Positions 48,990 through 60,863 of a DNA stretch of 64,000 nt are shown piece by piece (positions within the stretch are counted from its first letter, which is position 1; the number at the start of each line of letters is the position of its first letter). The stretch comes from Hydractinia symbiolongicarpus (Eukaryota; Cnidaria; Hydrozoa; Anthoathecata; Hydractiniidae). The DNA is taken from assembly GCF_029227915.1 (NCBI RefSeq), contig NC_079876.1:22198001-22262000 (forward strand). Direction: 5' to 3'. Below the pieces are notes generated by a model. It saw nothing but the letters and a program-made list of their open reading frames with translations. It was not told the DNA's origin and made no database searches. Made by a program: the position numbers and the translations under genes.

Positions 48990-50065
48990 TGTGTTGTAAG
49001 ACCATGCTGCGATGGAAAGCGACTTGAGACGTCGTAGTGCATTGAGTGTAGAAGGAATAGACCGATGTTTACCTGGGCTAACGCATGGAACCACATATTT
49101 TACGTGTAAGGCTTTTAATATGTCGTAAAAGGTCATATGACAGCTCTTAGAGGCCTCTACACGTAGTTCACTTTGTTGTAAGACCATGGCGCGATGAAAA
49201 GCGACTTCAGACGTCGTGGTCCATTGAGAGTGGAAGGAATAAACCGATGGTAACCTGTGCAGACACGTCTAATCACGTGTTTTAGGTGTAAGGCCTATAT
49301 TAGCCGGCAAGAGGCCATATAACAGTCCTTAGAGGCCTTTACACGTAGTTCACTGCGTTGTAAGATCATGGCACCATGGAAAAGGTCTGGAGACGTCGTA
49401 GTCCTGTGAGTGTAGGAGGAATAGACCGATGTTAACCTGCGAAAGAATGTGGAACCACGTGATTTACGTGTAACACCTTTATTAAGCGTCAAAAGGCCAC
49501 ATAACAATCTTCAGAGGCCTCTACACATAGTTCACTGTGTTGTAAGACCATGGCGCGATGGAAAATGAGTGGAAGAGAGTGGAAGGAATATACTGATGGT
49601 AAACTGTGCAGGTACGTGGAGCCACGTGATTAACGTGTGAAGAATTTATTATGCGGTAAAAGGTCATATAACAGTCTTTAGAGGCCTCTACACATAGTTC
49701 ACGGTGTTGTAAGACCATGGCGCGATGGAAAATGAGTTTAAACGTCGTAGTCCAGTGAGTGTAGAAGGAATAGACCGATGTTTACCTGGGCAAACACATG
49801 GAACCACATGTTTTACGTGTAAGGCTTTTATTAGGTGGTTAAAGGTCATATAACAGCCCTTAGAGGCCTGTACACGTAGTTGACCGTGTTGTAAACAATG
49901 TGAGGATGGAAAATAACTTGGGACGATTTAGTCCACTTATGGCGGAAGGAATATACTGATGGTAAACTTTGCAGGTACGTGGAGCCACGTGATTTACGTG
50001 TAAAGAATTTATTAGGCGCTAAAAGGTCATATAACAGCCCTTAAAGGCCTTTACACGTAGTTCAC
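48990..50065 (-). repeat. 6-mer tandem repeat, copy 1 (1076 bp)
   Basis: Repeated immediately to the right with offset 1076 bp (49041/50117, 49295/50371). The unit is 16 bp shorter than six full monomers, mainly because one monomer has lost about 15 bp (GAAAATGAGTGGAAGAGAGTGG near 49561). Another monomer near 49880-49970 is of a rare type with GTTGACCGTGTTGTAAACAATG and CCACTTATGGCGG. Confidence 0.87.
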
Positions 50066-51052
50066 TGCGTTGTAAGATCATGGCACGATGGAAAGAGACT
50101 TGAGACGTCGTAGTGCATTGAGTGTAGAAGGAATAGACCGATCTTTACCTGGGCTAACGCATGGAACCACATGTTTTACGTGTAAGGCTTTTAATATGTC
50201 GTAAAAGGTCATATGACAGCTCTTAGAGGCCTCTACACGTAGTTCACTTTGTTGTAAGACCATGGCGCGATGAAAAGCGACTTCAGACGTCGTGGTCCAT
50301 TGAGAGTGGAAGGAATAAACCGATGGTAACCTGTGCAGACACGTCTAACCACGTGTTTTAGGTGTAAGGCCTATATTAGCCGGCAAGAGGCCATATAACA
50401 GTCCTTAGAGGCCTTTACACGTAGTTCACTGCGTTGTAAGATCATGGCACCATGGAAAAGGACTTGAGACATCGTAGTCCAGTGAGTGTAGGAGGAATAG
50501 ACCGATGTTAACCTGCGAAAGAATGTGGAACCACGTGATTTACGTGTAACACCTTTATTAAGCGTCAAAAGGCCACATAACAATCTTTAGAGGCCTCCAC
50601 ACATAGTTCACTGTGTTGTAAGACCATGGCGCGATGGAAAATGAGTGGAAGAGAGTGGAAGGAATATACTGATGGTAAACTGTGCAGGTACGTGGAGCCA
50701 CGTGATTAACGTGTGAAGAATTTATTATGCGGTAAAAGGTCATATAACAGTCTTTAGGGGCCTCTACACATAGTTCACGGTGTTGTAAGACCATGGCGCG
50801 ATGGAAAATGAGTTTAGACGTCGTAGTCCAGTGAGTGTAGAAGGAATAGACCGATTTTTACCTGGGCTAACACATGGAACCACATGTTTTACGTGTAAGG
50901 CTTTTATTAAGTGGTTAAAAGTCATATAACAGCCCTTAGAGGCCTGTACACGTAGTTGACCGTGTTGTAAGCAATGTGAGGATGGAAAATAACTTGGGAC
51001 GATTTAGTCCACTTATGGCGGAAGGAATATACTGATGGTAAACTGTGCAGGT
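50066..51052 (-). repeat. 6-mer tandem repeat, copy 2
   Basis: Follows copy 1 directly and carries the same 15 bp deletion (near 50637), so the deletion preceded the duplication. It diverges from copy 1 at about 51052, where GGTACGAGAAGCCACG replaces GGTACGTGGAGCCACG. Confidence 0.86.
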
Positions 51053-51848
51053 ACGAGAAGCCACGTGATTTAAGGGTAAAGAATTTTTTAGGCGGTAAAA
51101 GGTCATATAACAGCCCTTAGAGGCCTGTACAGGTAGTTCACTGAGTTGTAAGACCATGGCACGATGGAAAAGAACTTGAGACTTCGTACTCCATTGAGTG
51201 TAGGAGGAATAGATCGATGTTAACCTGCTCAGGCACGTGGGAGCACGTGAATTACGTGTAAAGCCTTTATTAGGCGCCAAGAGGCTATATGACAATCTTT
51301 AGAGGCCTCTACACGTAGTTCACTGAGTTGTAAGACCATGGCACGATGGAAAAGGACTTGAGACGTCGTAGTCCATTAAGTTTAGGAGGAAGAGACCGAT
51401 GTTAACCTGCGGAAGTACGTGGAACCACATGTTTTACGTGTAAGGCTTTTATTCAGGTGGTAAAAGATCGTATAACAGCCCTTAGAGGTCTCTACACGTA
51501 GTTCATTGTGCTGTAAGACCATGACGCGATGAAAAGCGACTTGACACGTCGTGGTCCATTGAGAGTGGAAGGAATAGACCGATGGCAACCTGCGCAGACA
51601 CGTCTAACCACGTGTTTTAGGTGTAAAGCCTATATTAGCCGGCAAGAGGCCATATAACAGTCCTTAGAGGCCTTTACACGTAGTTCACTGCGTTGTAAGA
51701 TCATGGCACGATGAAAAAGGATTTGAGACGTCGTGGTCCTTTCAGAGAGGAAGGAATAGACCGATGGTAACCTGCGCAGACACATCGAACCACGTGTTTT
51801 AGGTGTAAGGTCTATATTTGGCAACCAGAGGCTATATAACAATCTTTA
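51053..51848 (-). repeat. Mixed monomers with a third partial 11-mer copy
   Basis: The part from about 51284 to 51697 matches 43141-43554 (offset 8143 bp) and its copy at 47131, but with more differences than those two show to each other. It is therefore an older relative or source. The remainder (51053-51283 and 51698-51848) consists of individual monomers related to 45.4 and 44.9 kb types. Confidence 0.7.
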
Positions 51849-53676
51849 GAGGTCTCTACACATAGTTCACTGTGTTGTAAGACCATGCTGCGATGGAAAA
51901 TTAGTTCAAACTTCGTAGTCCAGTGAGTGTAGAAGGAATAGACCGATGTTTACCTGGGCTAACACATGGAACCACATGTTTTACGTGTAAGGCTTTTAAA
52001 AGGGGGTAAAAGGTCATATAACAGCCCTTAGACGCTTCTACACGTAGTTCACTGCGTTGTAAGATCATGGCACAATGGAAAAGGTCTTGAGACGCCATAG
52101 TCCAGTGAGTGTAGAAGGAATAACGCGATGTTAACCTAGGCTAACGCATTGAACCAAATGTTTTAGGTGTAAGACTTTTATTAGGAGGTAAAAGGTCTTA
52201 TAACAGCGCTTAGAGGCCCCCACACGTAGTTCACTGTGTTGTAAGACCATGGCGCGTTGGAAAACGAGTTGAAACGTCGTAGACCAGTGAGTGTAGAAGG
52301 AATAGACCGATGTTGACCTGGGCTAGCACCTGGAACCACATATTTTTCGTGTAAGTCTTTTATTAGGTGGTAAAAGGTCATATAACAGCCCTTAGAGGCC
52401 TCCACACGTAGTTCACTGTGCTGTAAGACCATGGCGCGATGGAAAGCGACTTGAGACGTCGTGGTCCTTTGAGAGAGGAAGGAATAGACCGATGGTAACC
52501 TGCGCAGACACGTCGGACCACGTGTTTTAGGTGTAAGACCTATATTTGGCAACCAGAGGCTATATAACAATCTTTAGAGGTCTCTACACATAGTTCACAG
52601 TGTTGTAAGACCATGGCGCGATGGAAAATGAGTTCAAACTTCGTAGTCCAGTGAGTGTAGAAGGAATAGACCGATGTTTACCTAGGCTAACACATGGAAC
52701 CACATGTTTTACGTGTAAGGCTTTTAATAGGTGGTAATAGGTCATATAACAGCCCTTAGACGCTTCTACACGTAGTTCACTGCGTTGTAAGATCATGGCA
52801 CGATTGAAAAGGACTTGAGACGTCGTAGTCCATTGAGTGTAGGAGGAATAGACCGATGTTAACCTGGGGAAGTACATGGAACCTCGTCATTTACGTGTAA
52901 GGCTTTTATTAGGTGGTAAAAGGTCATACCACAGTCCCTAGAGGCCTCTACACGGAGTTCACTGTGCTGTAAGACCATGGCGCGATGGAAAATGAGTTCA
53001 AACGTCGTATTCCAGTGAATGTAGAAGGAATAGACCGATGTTAACCTGCGCAAGAATGTGGAATCACGTGATTTACGTGTAAGTCCTTTATTAGGCGGCA
53101 AGAGGCCATATAACAATCTTTATAGGTCTCTACACGTAGTTCACTGTGTTGTAAGAATATGGCGCGATGGAAGATTACTTGAGACGCCGTAGTCCAGTGA
53201 GTGTAGAAGGAATAACCCGATGGTAACCTGCGCAGGCACGTGGAACCACGTGATTTACGTGTGAAGAATTTATTAGGCGCTAAAAGGTTATATAACAGCC
53301 CTTAGAGGCCTCCACACGTAGTTTACTGTGTTTTAAGACCATGGTGCGCCGAAAACCGACTTGAGACGTCGTAGGTCATTGAGAGTGGAAGGAATAGAAC
53401 GATGGTAACCTGCGCAGACGCGTCGACCTACGTGTTTTAGGTGTAAGGCTTTTATTAGGTGGCAAGTGTCCATATAACAGTCCTTAGAGGTCTTTACACG
53501 TAGTTCACTGCGTTGTAAGATCATGGCACGATGGAAAGCGACTTGAGAGGTCGTAGTCCATTGAGAGTAGGAGGAATAGACCGATGTTAACCTGCAGAAG
53601 TACGTGGAACCACGCGATTTACGTGTAAAGCCTTTATTAGGCGTCAAAAGGCCATATAACAGTGTTTAGAGGCCTC
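51849..53676 (-). repeat. Copy of 44251-46428 lacking two monomers
   Basis: Offset is 7598-7599 bp up to 52989 and 7247-7248 bp from 52988 to 53676. The 351 bp change at the joint, inside GACCATGGCGCGATGG, equals two slightly short monomers. A second step of one monomer follows at about 53676, where the sequence continues like 46610. Confidence 0.82.
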
Positions 53677-54767
53677 TATACGTAGTTCTCAGTGTTGTGA
53701 TACCATGGTGCGCCGAAAAGCGACTTGAGACGTGGTAGGTCATTGAGAGTGGAAGAAATATACTGATGGTAAACTGTGCAGGTACGTGGAGCCACGTGAT
53801 TGACGTATAAAGAATTTATTAGGCGCTAAAAGGTCATATAACAGCCCTTAAAGGCCTCTGCACGCAGTTCACTGCGTTGTATGATCATGGCACGATGGAA
53901 AAGGACTTGAGACGTCGTGGTCCATTGAGAGTGGAAGGAATAGACCGATAGTAACCTGCGGAAGTACGCGAAACCACGTGATTTACGTGTAAGTCTTGTA
54001 TTAGGTGGTAAAAAGCTATATAAGAGCCCTTAGAGGCCTCTACACGTATTTCACTGTGCTGTAAGACCATGGCGCGATGATAAGCAACTTGAGATGTTGT
54101 GGTCCATTGAGAGTGGAAGGAATAGACCGATGGTAACCTGCGAAGACACGTCAAACCACTCGTTTTAGTTGTAAGGCCTGTACTAGGCGGCAAGAGGCCA
54201 TATAACAGTCCTTTTAGGCCTTTACACGTAGTTCAATGCGTTGTAAGATCATGACACGATGGAAAAGGACTTGAGACGTTTTAATCCATTGAGTGTAGGA
54301 AGAATAGACCGATGTTAACCTGCGGAAGTATGTGGAACCACGTGATTTACGTGTAACACCTTTATTAGGCGTCCGAAGGCCATATAACAGACTTTAGAAG
54401 CCTCTACACGTAGTTCACTGAGTTGTAAGACCATGGCACGATGGAAAAAGACTTGAGACGCCGTAGCCCAGTGAGTGTAGAAGGATTAGACCGATATCAA
54501 CCTGGGCTAACACAGGGAACCAAATGTTTTACGTGTAAGGTTTTTATTAGGAGGTAAAAGGTCATATAACAGCCCTTAGAGGCCTCTGCACGTAGTTCAC
54601 TGTGTTTTAAGATCATGGCGCGCTGGAAAGCGACTTGAGACGTCGTAGGTCATTGAGAGTGGAAGGAATAGCCCGATGGTAACCTGCGCAGACGCGTCGA
54701 TCCACTTGTTTTAGGTTTATGACTTTTATTAGGCGGCAAGTGTCTATATAACAGTCCTTAGAGGCCT
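52645..54767 (-). repeat. Right-domain segment, copy 1 (2.1 kb)
   Basis: Repeated at 58268-60390 with a constant offset of 5623 bp (52859/58482, 53333/58956, 53885/59508). Only a few differences were noticed in 2123 bp: near 53697/59320, 53850/59473 and 54090/59713. It overlaps the right half of 51849-53676, so it was copied after that block formed. The offset corresponds to about 31 monomers. Confidence 0.9.
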
Positions 54768-56151
54768 TTACACGTAGTTCACTGCGTTGTAAGACCATGG
54801 CACGATAAAAAGCGACTTCAGACGTCGTAGTCCATTTATGGCGAAAGGACTGGAACGATGATAAACTGTGCAGGCACGTGGAACCACGTTATTTACGTGT
54901 AAAGCCTTTATTATGCGGCAAGGGGCCATATAACAATCTTTATAGGTCTCTACACGTAGTTCACTGTGTTGTAAGAACATGGCGCGATGGAAAATGACTT
55001 GAGACGCCGTAGTCAAGTGAGTGTAGAAGGAATAGACCGATGTTAACCTGGGCTAACACATGGAATCAAATGTTTTGCGTGAAAGGCTTTTATTAAGAGA
55101 TAAAATGTCATATAACAGCGCTTAGAGGCCTCTGCACGTAGTTCACTGTATTTTAAGACCATGGGGCGCCGGAAAGAGACTTGAGACGTCGTAGGTCATT
55201 GAGAGTGGAAGGAATAGCCCGATGGTAACCTCCGCAGACGTGTCGAACCACTTGTTTTAGGTGTAAGGCTTTTATTAGGCGGCAAGTGTCCATATAACAG
55301 CCCTTAGAGGCCTTTACGCGTAGTTCACTGCGTTGTAAGATCATGGCACGATGAAAAGTGACTTGAGATGTCGTAGTCCATTGAGTGTAGAAGGGAATAT
55401 ACCGATGTGTTCCTGGGGTAACACATGGATCCACATGTTTTACATGTAAGGCTTTCATTAGGTGGTAAAAGGTCATATAACAGCGGTTAGAGGCCTCGAC
55501 ACGTAGTTCACTGTGTTGTAAGACCATGGCGCGATGGAAAACGACTTGAGACGTCGTAGTCCAGTGAGTGTAGAAGGAATAGACCGATGTTTACCTGGGC
55601 TAACACATGGAAGCAAATTTTTTACGTACAAGGCTTTTATTAGGAGGTGAAAGGTCATATAACAGCGCTTAGAGGCCTCTGCACGTAGTTCACTGTGTTT
55701 TAAGACCATGGCGCGATGAAAAACGACTTGAAACGTCGTAGTCCAGTGAGTGTAGAAGGAATAGACCGATGTTTACCTGGGCTAACACATGGATCCACAT
55801 ATTTTACATGTAAGGCTTTTATTAGGTGGTAAAAGGTCATATAACAGCCCTTAGAGGCCTGTACAGGTAGTTGACTGTATTGTAAACAATGTCGGGATGG
55901 AAAACAACTTGGGACGTCTTAGTCCATTTATGGCGGAAGGACTGGACCGATGATAAACTGCACAGGCACGTGGAACCACGTGATTTACGTGTAACACCTT
56001 TATTAGCCGGCAAGAGGCCATATAACAGTCCTTAGAGGCCTTTTCACGTAGTTCACTGCGTTGTAAGGTCATGGCACCATGGAAAAGGACTTGAGACGTC
56101 GTAGTCCAGTGAGTGTAGGAGGAATAGACCGATGTTAACCTGCAAAAGTAT
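54768..56151 (-). repeat. Individual monomers without a close copy in most parts
   Basis: About eight monomers with scattered private changes, for example CATTTATGGCGAAAGGACTGG near 54835 and TGTGTTCCTGGGGTAAC near 55406. One of them (about 55855-55990) has a close relative at 60387-60522. This appears to be an older part of the right-hand domain. Confidence 0.65.
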
Positions 56152-58288
56152 GTGGAACCACGTGATTTACGTGTAACACCTTTGTTAGGCGTCAAACAGC
56201 CATATAACTTTCTTTAGACGCCTCTACACGTAGTTCACTGAGTTATAAAACCATGGAACGATGGAAAAGGACTTGAGACGTCGTAGTCCATTGAGTGTAG
56301 GAGGAATAGACCGATGTTAACCTACTCAGGCACGTGGAAACACGTGATTTACGTGTGAAGAATTTTTTAGGTGGTAAAAGGTCATCTAACAGTCTTTAGA
56401 GGCTTCCACACGCAGTTCACTGTGTTTTAAGACCTTGGCGCGATGGAAAACAACTTGAAACGTCGTAGTCCAGTGAGTGTAGAAGGAATTGACCGATGTT
56501 TACCTGGGCTAACACATAGAACCACATGTTTTACGTGTAAAGCCTTTATTAGGCGCCAAGAGGCCATATGACAATCTTTATAGGCCTCTACACGTAGTTC
56601 ACTAAGACCATGGCACGATGGAAAAGGACTTGAGACGTCGTAGTCCATTGAGTGTAGGAGGAATAGACCGATGTTAACCTGCGGAAGTACGTGGAACCAC
56701 ATGTTTTACGTGTAAGGCTTTTATTAGGTGGTAAAAGGTCATATAACAGCCCTTAGAGGTCTCTACACGTAGTTCACTGAGCTGTAACACCATGGCGCGA
56801 TGAAAAGCGACTTGAGACGTCGTTGTCCATTGAGAGTGGAAGGAATAGACCGATGGTAACCTGCGAAAGTATGTGGAACCACGTGATTTACGTGTAACAC
56901 CTTTATTAAGCGTCAAATGACCACATAACAATCTTTAGAGGCCTCTACACATAGTTCACTGTGTTGAAAGACCATGGCGTGATGGAAAATGAGTTCAAAC
57001 GTCGTAGTCCAGTGAGTGTAGAAGGAATAGAGCGTTGTTAACCTGGGCTAACACATGGAACCACATATTTTACGTGTAAAGCTTTTATTAGGGTCATATA
57101 ACAGCCTTTAGAGGTCTCTACACTTAGTTGACTGTGTTGTAAACAATGTCGGGATGGAAAACAAATTGGGACGTTTTAGTCCACTTATGGCGGAAGAAAT
57201 ATACTGATGGTAAACTGTGCAGGTACGAGAAGCCACGTGATTTACGTGTAAAGAATTTTTTAGGCGGTAAAAGGTCATATAACAGCCCTTAGAGGCCTGT
57301 ACAGGTGCTTGACTGTGTTGTAAACAATGTCGGGATGGAAAACAACTTGGAATGTCTTAGTCCATTTATGGCGGAAGGACTGGACCGATGATAAACTGCA
57401 CAGGCACGTGGAACCACGTGATTTACGTGTAACACCTTTATTCGGCGTCAAAAGGCCATATAACAGACTTTAGAAGGATCTACACGTAGTTCACTGAGTT
57501 GTAAGACCATGGCACGATGGAAAAGGACTTGAGACGTCGTAGTCCATTGAGTGTAGGAGGAATAGACCGATGTTAACCTGCTCAGGCACGTGGGAGCACG
57601 TGTTTACGTGTAAAGCCTTTATTAGGCGCCAAGAGGCCATATGACAATCTTTAGAGGCTTCTACACGTAGTTCACTGAGTTGTAAGACCATGGCGCGATG
57701 AAAAGCGACTTGAGACGTCGTTGTCCATTGAGAATGGAAGGAATAGACCGATGGTAACCTGCGCAGACACGTCTAACCACGTGTTTTAAGTGTAAAGCCT
57801 ATATTAGCCGGCAAGAGGCCATATACCAGTACTTAGAGGCCTTTACACGTAGTTCACTGCGTTGTAAGATCATGGCACCATGGAAAAGGACTTGAGACGT
57901 CGTAGTCCAGTGAGTGTAGGAGGAATAGACCGATTTTAACCTGCAAAAGTATGTGGAACCACGTGATTTACGTGTAACACCTTTATTAAGCGTCAAAAAG
58001 CCACATAACAATCTTTAGAAGACTCTACACATAGTTCACTGTGTTGTAAGACCATGGCACGATGGAAAAGGACTTGAGACGTCGTAGTCCATTGAATGTA
58101 GGAGGAATAGACCGATGTTAACCTGCGGAAGTATGTGGAACCACGTGATTTACGCGTGAAGAACTTATTAGGTGGTAAAAGGTCATCTAACAGTCTTTAG
58201 AGGCTTCCACACGCAGTTCACTGTGTTTTAAGACATTGGCGCGATGGAAAACAACTTGAAACGTCGTAGTCCAGTGAGTGTAGAAGGA
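56152..58288 (-). repeat. Right-domain segment 2, copy 1
   Basis: Matches 60864-62818. The offset is 4712 bp up to about 56725 (56427/61139) and 4530 bp afterwards (57491/62021, 57799/62329, 58228/62758), so the second copy has lost one monomer. It contains a monomer shortened by 9 bp (TTTTATTAGGGTCATATAAC near 57085) and one shortened by 7 bp (TTCACTAAGACC near 56600). Confidence 0.88.
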
Positions 58289-60390
58289 ATAGACCGATGT
58301 TTACCTAGGCTAACACATGGAACCACATGTTTTACGTGTAAGGCTTTTAATAGGTGGTAATAGGTCATATAACAGCCCTTAGACGCTTCTACACGTAGTT
58401 CACTGCGTTGTAAGATCATGGCACGATTGAAAAGGACTTGAGACGTCGTAGTCCATTGAGTGTAGGAGGAATAGACCGATGTTAACCTGGGGAAGTACAT
58501 GGAACCTCGTCATTTACGTGTAAGGCTTTTATTAGGTGGTAAAAGGTCATACCACAGTCCCTAGAGGCCTCTACACGGAGTTCACTGTGCTGTAAGACCA
58601 TGGCGCGATGGAAAATGAGTTCAAACGTCGTATTCCAGTGAATGTAGAAGGAATAGACCGATGTTAACCTGCGCAAGAATGTGGAATCACGTGATTTACG
58701 TGTAAGTCCTTTATTAGGCGGCAAGAGGCCATATAACAATCTTTATAGGTCTCTACACGTAGTTCACTGTGTTGTAAGAACATGGCGCGATGGAAGATTA
58801 CTTGAGACGCCGTAGTCCAGTGAGTGTAGAAGGAATAACCCGATGGTAACCTGCGCAGGCACGTGGAACCACGTGATTTACGTGTGAAGAATTTATTAGG
58901 CGCTAAAAGGTTATATAACAGCCCTTAGAGGCCTCCACACGTAGTTTACTGTGTTTTAAGACCATGGTGCGCCGAAAACCGACTTGAGACGTCGTAGGTC
59001 ATTGAGAGTGGAAGGAATAGAACGATGGTAACCTGCGCAGACGCGTCGACCTACGTGTTTTAGGTGTAAGGCTTTTATTAGGTGGCAAGTGTCCATATAA
59101 CAGTCCTTAGAGGTCTTTACACGTAGTTCACTGCGTTGTAAGATCATGGCACGATGGAAAGCGACTTGAGAGGTCGTAGTCCATTGAGAGTAGGAGGAAT
59201 AGACCGATGTTAACCTGCAGAAGTACGTGGAACCACGCGATTTACGTGTAAAGCCTTTATTAGGCGTCAAAAGGCCATATAACAGTGTTTAGAGGCCTCT
59301 ATACGTAGTTCTCAGTGTTGTGATATTATGGTGCGCCGAAAAGCGACTTGAGACGTGGTAGGTCATTGAGAGTGGAAGAAATATACTGATGGTAAACTGT
59401 GCAGGTACGTGGAGCCACGTGATTGACGTATAAAGAATTTATTAGGCGCTAAAAGGTCATATAACAGCCCTTAGAGGCCTCTGCACGCAGTTCACTGCGT
59501 TGTATGATCATGGCACGATGGAAAAGGACTTGAGACGTCGTGGTCCATTGAGAGTGGAAGGAATAGACCGATAGTAACCTGCGGAAGTACGCGAAACCAC
59601 GTGATTTACGTGTAAGTCTTGTATTAGGTGGTAAAAAGCTATATAAGAGCCCTTAGAGGCCTCTACACGTATTTCACTGTGCTGTAAGACCATGGCGCGA
59701 TGATAAGCAACTTCAGATGTTGTGGTCCATTGAGAGTGGAAGGAATAGACCGATGGTAACCTGCGAAGACACGTCAAACCACTCGTTTTAGTTGTAAGGC
59801 CTGTACTAGGCGGCAAGAGGCCATATAACAGTCCTTTTAGGCCTTTACACGTAGTTCAATGCGTTGTAAGATCATGACACGATGGAAAAGGACTTGAGAC
59901 GTTTTAATCCATTGAGTGTAGGAAGAATAGACCGATGTTAACCTGCGGAAGTATGTGGAACCACGTGATTTACGTGTAACACCTTTATTAGGCGTCCGAA
60001 GGCCATATAACAGACTTTAGAAGCCTCTACACGTAGTTCACTGAGTTGTAAGACCATGGCACGATGGAAAAAGACTTGAGACGCCGTAGCCCAGTGAGTG
60101 TAGAAGGATTAGACCGATATCAACCTGGGCTAACACAGGGAACCAAATGTTTTACGTGTAAGGTTTTTATTAGGAGGTAAAAGGTCATATAACAGCCCTT
60201 AGAGGCCTCTGCACGTAGTTCACTGTGTTTTAAGATCATGGCGCGCTGGAAAGCGACTTGAGACGTCGTAGGTCATTGAGAGTGGAAGGAATAGCCCGAT
60301 GGTAACCTGCGCAGACGCGTCGATCCACTTGTTTTAGGTTTATGACTTTTATTAGGCGGCAAGTGTCTATATAACAGTCCTTAGAGGCCT
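58268..60390 (-). repeat. Right-domain segment, copy 2 (2.1 kb)
   Basis: Near-identical copy of 52645-54767. At about 60388 it joins a monomer of the GGCCTGTACAGGTAG type (relative at 55855), inside the shared CCTTAGAGGCC sequence. GCCTGTACAGGT is itself a variant palindrome replacing AGAGGCCTCT in this subtype. Confidence 0.9.
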
Positions 60391-60863
60391 GTACAGGTAG
60401 TTAACTGTATTGTAAACAATGTCGGGATGGAAAACAACTTGGGACGTCTTAGTCCATTTATGGCGGAAGGACTGGACCGATGATAAACTGCACAGGCACG
60501 TGGAACCACGTGATTTACGTGTAACACCTTTATTCGGCGTCAAAAGGCCATATAACAGACTTTAGAAGGATCTACACGTAGTTCACTGAGTTGTAAGACC
60601 ATGGCACGATGGAAAAGGACTTGAGACGTCGTAGTCCATTGAGTGTAGGAGGAATAGACCGATGTTAACCTGCAAAAGTATGTGGAACCACGTGATTTAC
60701 GTGTAACACCTTTATTAAGCGTCAAAAAGCCACATAACAATCTTTAGAGGACTCTACACATAGTTCACTGTGTTGTAAGACCATGGCGCGATGGAAAAGG
60801 ACTTGAGACGTCGTAGTCCATTGAGTGCAGGAGGAATAAACCGATGTTAACCTGCGGAAGTTT
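60391..60863 (-). repeat. Join zone between two copied segments
   Basis: Two and a half monomers assembled from several sources. 60390-60522 is like 55858-55990, 60525-60600 is like 57425-57500 (CCTTTATTCGGCG), and 60660-60780 is like 57940-58050 and 43640-43760. Each switch lies in sequence shared by the parents. Confidence 0.65.
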
